A stretch of DNA of 64,000 nt from the NCBI GenBank assembly GCA_900315565.1, contig OMZS01000003.1:62001-126000 (forward strand), written 5' to 3'. The position numbers and the translations under genes are program-made. Shown here in pieces: positions 58,002 through 64,000 of the stretch; position 1 is the first letter of the stretch; each line of letters opens with the position of its first letter. Under the pieces are notes generated by a model. That model searched no databases. It worked only from the letters and a program-made list of their open reading frames with translations, and was not told where the DNA came from. This stretch comes from an uncultured Prevotellaceae bacterium. Its GTDB lineage: Bacteria; Bacteroidota; Bacteroidia; Bacteroidales; Bacteroidaceae.

Positions 58002-58113
58002 AGTTAGGAAAGAAATTAAAATAATTATTATAATTATCCAAGAATTATTTTTTAATTTATGGCGAAATTATTCTATTTGTTCTAATTTCTTTCCTATATT
58101 TCTCATTTATCAT

Positions 58114-58989
58114 TTAGCGAAGCGTCATTTCTATTTCGCCGTCGAAGACGAATTCGGCAGGACCGGTCATGAGGACGTGGTTGTCGGACTCTCGCCATTC
58201 AATATGTAGTGTGCCGCCGTCCATGACGATGTCGCTCGTTCTGCCAGCGCGTCCCGTTATACAGGCAGCCACTGCTGTGGCGCAGGCCCCTGTGCCGCAG
58301 GCTTGGGTGATGCCACTGCCGCGCTCCCATACACGGGTGCGGAAGCCCCCCCCTACGGCCCCCGAGGGGGCTTCTATAGTTTTTACGGATGGAACCATCG
58401 TGTCCCCCTCGGGGGACGAAAGAGGGGCTACAAACTCGATGTTGCAGCGTTGAGGGAAGGCTGGGTGATGCTCGAGGATGCACCCCGTCTCGCCCACCTG
58501 GTCAACGTTGTCGGTGAAAATCACGTAGTGAGGGTTGCCCATCGAGACGAAAGTTCCCTTACCTGGCCCCCGGCCGCTGATGAATTGCGATTCCACCTCA
58601 AAAGCAGGTGCCAGCATATCTACTGTGATGCGCTCCACGATGCCATCATTCACATGCAGTCCGAGCGTCTTCACACCCGACAGTGTCAGCAGGCGGATCT
58701 CCGTCTTGCTCGTCAGTCCTCGTTCGTAAAGATATTTACCGATACACCTCGATGCATTGCCGCACATCATGGCTTCTGAGCCGTCGGCATTGAAGATGCG
58801 CATGGAGAAGTCGGCCTCGGGTATGGGGCTTTTGTCGATGAGTACCAGTCCGTCGCTGCCTATACCCTTGTGGCGGTCACTCCAGGCAATCGCAGCAGCA
58901 GAGGGGTTGACGATGGCGTTTTGCGTGACATCCACATAAATGTAGTCGTTGCCACATCCGTGCATCTTGGTGAATCTTATCTTACTCAT
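58114..58989 (-). CDS. dapF: Diaminopimelate epimerase with a repeat-encoded insertion
   Basis: Interconverts LL- and meso-diaminopimelate. The 291-residue protein has the start [16 protein letters not shown], the first catalytic cysteine in [14 protein letters not shown], and the second in [16 protein letters not shown]. Between CNIEFVAPL and [10 protein letters not shown], which are normally separated by a few residues, lie about 28 extra residues (187-216: [20 protein letters not shown] and AVGGGF) encoded by GC-rich palindromes. Both catalytic cysteines are intact and the frame is open, so the enzyme is probably active. It lies 21 bases after gltD. Confidence 0.93.
   Translation of the reverse strand: MSKIRFTKMHGCGNDYIYVDVTQNAIVNPSAAAIAWSDRHKGIGSDGLVLIDKSPIPEADFSMRIFNADGSEAMMCGNASRCIGKYLYERGLTSKTEIRLLTLSGVKTLGLHVNDGIVERITVDMLAPAFEVESQFISGRGPGKGTFVSMGNPHYVIFTDNVDQVGETGCILEHHPAFPQRCNIEFVAPLSSPEGDTMVPSVKTIEAPSGAVGGGFRTRVWERGSGITQACGTGACATAVAACITGRAGRTSDIVMDGGTLHIEWRESDNHVLMTGPAEFVFDGEIEMTLR
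58341..58432. repeat. GC-rich palindromic insert inside dapF
   Basis: GAAGCCCCC and GGGGGCTTC form one palindromic unit (58342-58373), and CCCCCTCGGGGG with flanking AGAGGGGC forms a second (58403-58430). Together they encode the extra residues 187-216. Confidence 0.75.
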
Positions 58990-59010
58990 TTTTGTTTTTA
59001 CGCTGTATCG

Positions 59011-60366
59011 TTATTTCGAAAGGAAGGCATCTACTTTCTTTGCTGTCTCAATGCCGCTGGCCATGGCACGCACCACGAGCGAGGCTCCGTTTTGCGCATC
59101 GCCGCAGACAAAGACATTTGCCGGATACTGCGGATGCTCAGGCTTCAGAAATCCCATGGCAAGCAGGCAGAGTTCGGCCTTGATGATTTCTGGTTCACTT
59201 TTTTCCACCATAATCGGGCGGCCGCCTTCAGGATTTGGCTGCCAGTCTATCTCCTGCACCTTTACGCCTGTTAGCTGTCCGTTCTCACCAAGAAACTCGA
59301 GTGTGTTGATGTTCCATCGGCGAACACAGCCTTCCTCATGGCTCGAGGTGGTCTTTAGCGTTCGGGGCCAGGCGGGCCAGGGGTTCTGCGGGTCGTCAGG
59401 TCCTTCCGTAGGCTTGGGCATAATCTCTATCTGAGTGACGCTCTTGCATCCCTGACGATGGGCGGTGCCGATGCAGTCGCTTCCTGTGTCTCCGCCACCA
59501 ATCACCAGCACGTCCTTGCCTTTGGCAGTGATACGCTCGTCTTTCGAAAATTCCATGCCTGCGAGCACGCGGTTTTGTTGTGAGAGCAGTTCGAGCGCAA
59601 AGTGAACACCTTTGAGTTCACGCCCAGGGGCTTTCAAATCTCTGGCTACGGGAGTACCGGTGGCAATCACAACAGCGTCGTGTTTCTCTGTAAGTTGCGA
59701 CTCTGTCGCAACACTATCTACATTCTCTCCTAAGCGAAACTCTATGCCTTCCTGCTCCAGCAACTTGATACGGCGGTCGATGATGGCCTTGTTGAGTTTA
59801 AAATTGGGAATGCCATAGCGGAGCAAACCACCTGCCGACTCGTTCTTCTCGAAAACAGTAACCGTATAACCCATCTGATTGAGGGCATTGGCGGCAGCCA
59901 GTCCGGCAGGACCTGCACCTATGACGGCCACCTTCTTGCCATTTCTTTTAGGTATTATCGGTTGAATATATCCCTCGCGGAAGGCAGCCTCGATGATGGC
60001 ACACTCGTCCTCGCGGTTGGTGGTTGGCTCATGGTTGAACCGGTTCAGCACACAGGCTTTCTCGCAAAGGGCAGGACAGATGCGCCCAGTGAACTCAGGG
60101 AAAGGGTTGGTGCTGCTCAACAGCCTGTAGGCTCGTTCCCAGTCACCTTTATACAGCGCGTCGTTCCATTCGGGTGCTTTGTTGCCCAGCGGACAGGCCC
60201 AGTGGCAGAAGGGCACACCACAGTCCATGCAGCGCGATGCCTGCAGCTTGCGTTCGCGGGTGCTGAGGGTCTGTTCCACTTCGCCAAAGTCATGTATTCG
60301 GTCATGAATCGGACGATAGCCCGCTTCCTGACGGTGTATCTCTAAAAATGCTTTCGGATTTCCCAT
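59011..60366 (-). CDS. gltD: Glutamate synthase small subunit
   Basis: Flavoprotein that feeds electrons from NAD(P)H to the large subunit for glutamate synthesis. The 451-residue protein has the N-terminal iron-sulfur cysteines (CMDCGVPFCHWACPLGN, ICPALCEKACVL), FAD site VIGAGPAGLAAANAL, NAD(P)H site VIGGGDTGSDCIGTA and the C-terminal VFVCGDAQNGASLVVRAMASG. It begins 36 bases after the gltB stop, with the spacer made wholly of junction repeat, and precedes dapF by 21 bases. Confidence 0.95.
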   Translation of the reverse strand: MGNPKAFLEIHRQEAGYRPIHDRIHDFGEVEQTLSTRERKLQASRCMDCGVPFCHWACPLGNKAPEWNDALYKGDWERAYRLLSSTNPFPEFTGRICPALCEKACVLNRFNHEPTTNREDECAIIEAAFREGYIQPIIPKRNGKKVAVIGAGPAGLAAANALNQMGYTVTVFEKNESAGGLLRYGIPNFKLNKAIIDRRIKLLEQEGIEFRLGENVDSVATESQLTEKHDAVVIATGTPVARDLKAPGRELKGVHFALELLSQQNRVLAGMEFSKDERITAKGKDVLVIGGGDTGSDCIGTAHRQGCKSVTQIEIMPKPTEGPDDPQNPWPAWPRTLKTTSSHEEGCVRRWNINTLEFLGENGQLTGVKVQEIDWQPNPEGGRPIMVEKSEPEIIKAELCLLAMGFLKPEHPQYPANVFVCGDAQNGASLVVRAMASGIETAKKVDAFLSK

Positions 60367-60405
60367 GATAACAATTGATAATTGATAATTGACAATTGAT
60401 AATTA
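60367..60405. repeat. GATAATTGAC-type junction repeat between gltB and gltD, opposite orientation
   Basis: The plus strand reads ACAATTGATAATTGATAATT and on to the gltB stop codon, so the whole spacer is repeat. Relative to transcription it runs opposite to the copies at the other junctions. Confidence 0.8.
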
Positions 60406-63400
60406 ATAGTCTCGCTGAATGTCGGCAATCTTTTCGTGCAGACGGGCCATCTTCTCCTCTTCGAGCACACGTTTGTACTCGATGGGAACGACCTGGATAA
60501 AGTCCTCAATGTAGTGATGCCAGTCGTCAAGCATACGCCCGGCCAATGCAGAACCTGTATGCAGGTAGTGCTGACGGACGAGCTCGAGCAGTTCCTTGCG
60601 CGAAACGCTGTCCTCCAAGAGGTCGATTTCCACCATGTCCATGTTGCAGAAATAGTCGAACGTGTGATGCGGGTCGTAAACGTAGGCCACGCCGCCACTC
60701 ATACCAGCGGCGAAGTTACGTCCCGTCTCACCCAGTACCACCACTCGGCCGCCTGTCATGTATTCACAACAATGGTCGCCGGCGCCCTCAATGACGGCCG
60801 TAGCACCTGAGTTGCGCACACCAAAGCGCTCACCCACCTTGCCATTCACGTACAATTCGCCGGAGGTGGCACCATAAAGTCCCGTGTTGCCAGCAATGAT
60901 GTTGTCTTCGGCACGGAAATCCTCATTGCTGCGCGAGGGCGGCAATATGCTGATGCGGCCTCCCGACAGCCCTTTGCCGAAATAGTCGTTGCATTCGCCC
61001 TCGAGTCTGATGTTGAGTCCGTGAACGGCAAAAGCACCAAACGACTGGCCTGCAGAGCCTTTGAACTTAATGTTGATGGTGCCATCGGGCAGACCTGCTT
61101 CTCCATATTTTTTGGCGATGACACCACTGAGCATCGTCGTCACGGCTCGGTCAGTATTCTTGATGGTGTAGTCAAGCGTTACTTGTTCTTTCATATTAAT
61201 GGCTGTCTCGGCAGCACGTATCATCTCTTCGTCCTTCACTCCCGTCACTTTAGTATAAGCCCCACGGTCCCAATAAAGGGCCTTGTCCGTGAGAGGCTTG
61301 TGCAGCAAACGGGCGAAGTCGATGGTCTGCCATTTCCCCGACGGAGAAGCGTCGGGCATGTTTAGCTCGATGAGTTCTGTGTGGCCGATGATTTCTTTCA
61401 GGCTGTGCAAACCCATTTCGCTCAGGTATTCGCGCACCTGTTGGGCCAGGAACGTGAAGAAGTTCACCACATACTCGGCGCGCCCCTCGAAGTGCTTACG
61501 CAGCTCGGGGTTTTGCGTGGCCACACCCATTGGGCATGTGTTCGTGTTGCACTTGCGCATCATTACGCAACCCAGGACGATGAGGGGCAGCGTGCCAAAC
61601 GAAAACTCGTCGGCACCGAGCATGGCCATGATGACAACGTCCTTGGCCGTCTTCAGCTGACCGTCGGTTTGCAGGCGCACCTGATTGCGCAGGCCGTTGC
61701 GCACCAGCGTCTGCTGTGTCTCGGCCAGACCTATTTCGGGTGAGATACCTGCAAAGCGCATCGAGCTGGCTGGGCTTGCCCCTGTGCCGCCCTCGGCACC
61801 GCTGATGACGATGAGGTCGGCCTTGGCCTTAGCCACACCGGCAGCAATGGTGCCCACGCCACTTTCTGCCACGAGCTTCACGCTGACGGCAGCCGTGGGG
61901 TTGATGTTCTTCAGGTCGAAGATGAGTTGTGCCAGGTCTTCAATGCTATAGATGTCGTGATGTGGTGGAGGCGAGATGAGTGAGATGCCCGGAATGGCAT
62001 TTCGGGTCTTGGCGATGATGTCGTTCACCTTGAAGCCAGGCAGCTGTCCGCCCTCGCCAGGCTTGGCTCCCTGTGCCACCTTAATCTGTATTTCCTCGGC
62101 GTTCACCAGATATTCTGCCGTTACGCCAAAACGTCCGGAGGCAATCTGCTTGGTCTTGCTCGACAACGATACGCCGTCCACTTCCGTGTGATAGCGGGCG
62201 TTGTCCTCTCCGCCCTCACCCGTGTTAGAGCGTGTTCCGAGCTTGTTCATGGCCAGAGCCAGAGCCTCGTGGGCTTCGATACTCAATGCGCCAAAGCTCA
62301 TGGCACCTGTCACAAAGTGCTTCACGATGCTTTCCACCGGCTCCACCTCGTCAATAGGCGTGGGCGTTGCCGACTTTTTCCACCCGAAAAAGTCGCGGAT
62401 GAAGATGGGACTATCCTTTTTATCCACCAGCGCTGCCCATTGTTTGAACTTCTCGTAGTTGCCCTGTCGGGTGGCCAACTGCAGGTGGGCAATTGTTTCC
62501 GGATTCCATGCGTGCTTGATGCCGTCCCGTCGCCAAGAGAACTGTCCTTGGTTCTGCAACAGCCCTGTCCCGTGCTCGTTGGAGGCGGATTGCAGTCGTA
62601 TCTGGTCGCGGGCAATCTCTTTCAGTCCGATGCCGCCAATGGTGCTCACCTCCGTGCCGAAATAGCGGCGCAGCAAGTCTTCGCTCAATCCGATGCTTTC
62701 GAAAATCTTAGCACCACGGTAGCTTCGGATGGTGGAGATGCCCATCTTCGACATAATCTTCTTCAATCCCTTGTCAACGGCCTTGATGTAGTGAGCTTCA
62801 GCCGTGGCATAGTCCTCCTGTATCATGCCTCGCTTCACTAGGTCGTCGAGGACGGCAAATGTCATATACGGACAGAGTGCGCTGGCACCATAGCCCAGCA
62901 ACAAGGCAGCGTGCATCGTTTCGCGAATCTCGCCGCTCTCAACAATTAGTGCCGTCTGTACGCGCTTGCCCACACTGATAAGATAGTGGTGTACGGCCGA
63001 TACGGCCAAGAGAGAGGGGATAAAGAAACCTTCCCCCTGCCCCTCCGAAGGAGGGGTGATTTCTACCTTGTCAGTCAAGATGATATAGTTAAAGCCTTCG
63101 TCCACTGCCTGCTCTGCATCTTTACACAGTTTGTCAAGGGCAATGCGCAGCCGCTCCCCTCCTTGGGAGGGGCCGGGGGAGGTTGCTAAATTCAGCTTTA
63201 TCGTCTTGAATCCCTTATACCTTATATTACAAAGAATATCGAGTTGTGTGTTGGTCAGTACTGGCTGTGGCAGGCGCACCATTTTGCAATTCGATGCGTC
63301 GGGCGTGAGGATGTTGGTTCCCACGGCCCCGATGTACTCCGTCAGACTCATCACCAGTTCCTCACGGATAGGGTCGATGGCAGGGTTCGTCACTTGGGCG

Positions 63401-64000
63401 AACTGCTGGCGGAAGTAGTTGAACAGTACCTGCGGACGGTCGCTCACCACGGCCAGCGGCGTGTCGTTGCCCATTGCTGCCACGGGTTCCTGCCCGTTGG
63501 TGGCCATGGGGATGATGGTTCGGTCGATGTCCTCCTGACCGAAGCCAAACAGCATCAGCTTGCGCTGCAAGTCGCTCACGCCGTTCTCCACGTGGCGGCC
63601 GCTCTTCAGTTTCTCCAGCTGTACGCGGTTCTCGCTGAGCCACTCGCGGTAGGGATGCGCCTTGGCCAGCTGTTCCTTGATATCGCCGTCGTAGTATATT
63701 TTGCCTTCCTGTGTGTCGATGAGCAGTATTTTGCCTGGCTGCAGACGTCCTTTGCTCACCACGTTGGCTGGCTCAAAGTCCATCACGCCCACCTCTGATG
63801 CCACCACCATCAGCCCTTGTTTCGTTATGGTGTAGCGGCTGGGACGCAGACCGTTGCGGTCGAGCATTCCGCCCGCATACCGTCCGTCGGAGAACAGCAG
63901 GGCAGCAGGCCCGTCCCATGGTTCCATCAATATGGAATGATACTCGTAGAACGCCTTCAGGTCCTCGCTGATAGGGTTTTTGTCGTTGAAACTCTCTGGC
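60403..64000 (-). CDS. gltB: Glutamate synthase large subunit, 5' end beyond window
   Basis: Makes two glutamates from glutamine and 2-oxoglutarate. The frame remains open to the window edge (first residues PESFNDKNPISEDLKAFYEYHSILMEPWDG), so the N-terminal part of the glutaminase domain is missing. Visible are SRYTITKQGLMVVASEVGV, the FMN/synthase domain with ISPPPHHDIYSIEDLAQLI and GAEGGTGASP, CNTNTCPMGVATQ at the iron-sulfur cluster and the C-terminal GXGXG beta-helix (YMTGGRVVVLGETGRNFAAGMSGG). Two short in-frame inserts from GC palindromes occur at SPGPSQGGE and ITPPSEGQGEGF. First gene of the gltBD-dapF-dapL cluster. Confidence 0.96.
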   Translation of the reverse strand, partial: PESFNDKNPISEDLKAFYEYHSILMEPWDGPAALLFSDGRYAGGMLDRNGLRPSRYTITKQGLMVVASEVGVMDFEPANVVSKGRLQPGKILLIDTQEGKIYYDGDIKEQLAKAHPYREWLSENRVQLEKLKSGRHVENGVSDLQRKLMLFGFGQEDIDRTIIPMATNGQEPVAAMGNDTPLAVVSDRPQVLFNYFRQQFAQVTNPAIDPIREELVMSLTEYIGAVGTNILTPDASNCKMVRLPQPVLTNTQLDILCNIRYKGFKTIKLNLATSPGPSQGGERLRIALDKLCKDAEQAVDEGFNYIILTDKVEITPPSEGQGEGFFIPSLLAVSAVHHYLISVGKRVQTALIVESGEIRETMHAALLLGYGASALCPYMTFAVLDDLVKRGMIQEDYATAEAHYIKAVDKGLKKIMSKMGISTIRSYRGAKIFESIGLSEDLLRRYFGTEVSTIGGIGLKEIARDQIRLQSASNEHGTGLLQNQGQFSWRRDGIKHAWNPETIAHLQLATRQGNYEKFKQWAALVDKKDSPIFIRDFFGWKKSATPTPIDEVEPVESIVKHFVTGAMSFGALSIEAHEALALAMNKLGTRSNTGEGGEDNARYHTEVDGVSLSSKTKQIASGRFGVTAEYLVNAEEIQIKVAQGAKPGEGGQLPGFKVNDIIAKTRNAIPGISLISPPPHHDIYSIEDLAQLIFDLKNINPTAAVSVKLVAESGVGTIAAGVAKAKADLIVISGAEGGTGASPASSMRFAGISPEIGLAETQQTLVRNGLRNQVRLQTDGQLKTAKDVVIMAMLGADEFSFGTLPLIVLGCVMMRKCNTNTCPMGVATQNPELRKHFEGRAEYVVNFFTFLAQQVREYLSEMGLHSLKEIIGHTELIELNMPDASPSGKWQTIDFARLLHKPLTDKALYWDRGAYTKVTGVKDEEMIRAAETAINMKEQVTLDYTIKNTDRAVTTMLSGVIAKKYGEAGLPDGTINIKFKGSAGQSFGAFAVHGLNIRLEGECNDYFGKGLSGGRISILPPSRSNEDFRAEDNIIAGNTGLYGATSGELYVNGKVGERFGVRNSGATAVIEGAGDHCCEYMTGGRVVVLGETGRNFAAGMSGGVAYVYDPHHTFDYFCNMDMVEIDLLEDSVSRKELLELVRQHYLHTGSALAGRMLDDWHHYIEDFIQVVPIEYKRVLEEEKMARLHEKIADIQRDY
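63027..63060. repeat. GC-rich palindromic insert inside gltB (second copy)
   Basis: CCCCTCC-GAA-GGAGGGG with flanking CCTTCCCCCTG encodes TPPSEGQGEGF between ILTDKVEI and FIPSLLAVSAVHHYLIS, where homologues have a short turn. Confidence 0.72.
63150..63186. repeat. GC-rich palindromic insert inside gltB (first copy)
   Basis: CCCCTCC-TTG-GGAGGGG with flanking CCGGGGGAGG encodes SPGPSQGGE between LNLAT and RLRIALDKLC. Confidence 0.72.

Overview
The window reads as chromosome of a Bacteroidales bacterium, most likely a Prevotella-like member of the Prevotellaceae. The evidence is: Bacteroidota promoters (-7 box TAnnTTTG, TTG about 20 bases upstream) before at least 16 transcription units; a SusC/SusD glycan-uptake operon; type III glutamine synthetase; LL-diaminopimelate aminotransferase; a tmRNA whose tag reads GNNKYALAA; and many lipoproteins with Bacteroidota-style lipoboxes. 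No rRNA, CRISPR array, complete insertion sequence or phage was seen.
Layout. 1-8.3 kb: tail of a TrpB-like gene, mfd, a polyprenol-phosphate mannosyltransferase, an acyltransferase, a stand-alone B12-methionine-synthase reactivation domain and an RG-repeat secreted protein. 8.5-25.5 kb: an exopolysaccharide/capsule region (Wzi, phosphoglycosyl transferase, GH16, glycosyltransferases, LicD, acetyltransferase, Wzy, Wzx, Wzz, Wza-like export protein), visibly more AT-rich in its centre than the flanks. 25.7-27.4 kb: tmRNA, an AlkZ-related protein and a sugar acetyltransferase. 27.5-41.6 kb: a beta-glucan utilisation locus (membrane regulator, GH3, GH5, GH16, surface glycan-binding protein, SusD, SusC). 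42.4-44.3 kb: an esterase and small membrane proteins. 44.5-51.4 kb: the most interesting locus. 51.5-64 kb: nitrogen assimilation and diaminopimelate synthesis (glnN, porin, amt, glnK, dapL, dapF, gltD, gltB).
The sulfur locus at 44.5-51.4 kb has two divergent arms. One arm encodes a ThiS-like sulfur carrier ending GGGCE, a ThiF/MoeB-like activating enzyme and a JAMM protease. The other encodes DsrE-like and TusA-like sulfur-transfer proteins, a family 2 encapsulin shell with an inserted cyclic-nucleotide-binding-like domain, a cysteine desulfurase with the N-terminal extension typical of encapsulated cargo, and a MetY-type PLP sulfhydrylase. The two promoters face apart with mirror symmetry around a perfect dyad. 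My inference is a compartment that takes sulfur from cysteine and passes it through carrier proteins to a protein thiocarboxylate used for homocysteine/methionine synthesis.
Two repeat phenomena run across the window. GC-rich palindromic segments lie in frame inside conserved enzymes (dapF, gltB twice, a GH3, the B12-reactivation protein) and inside a terminator loop. AT-rich degenerate repeats of about 7-10 bases fill many gene junctions, often starting at the stop codon. Finally, glnN and the glnK-amt operon share an upstream element at identical distance from their -7 boxes.
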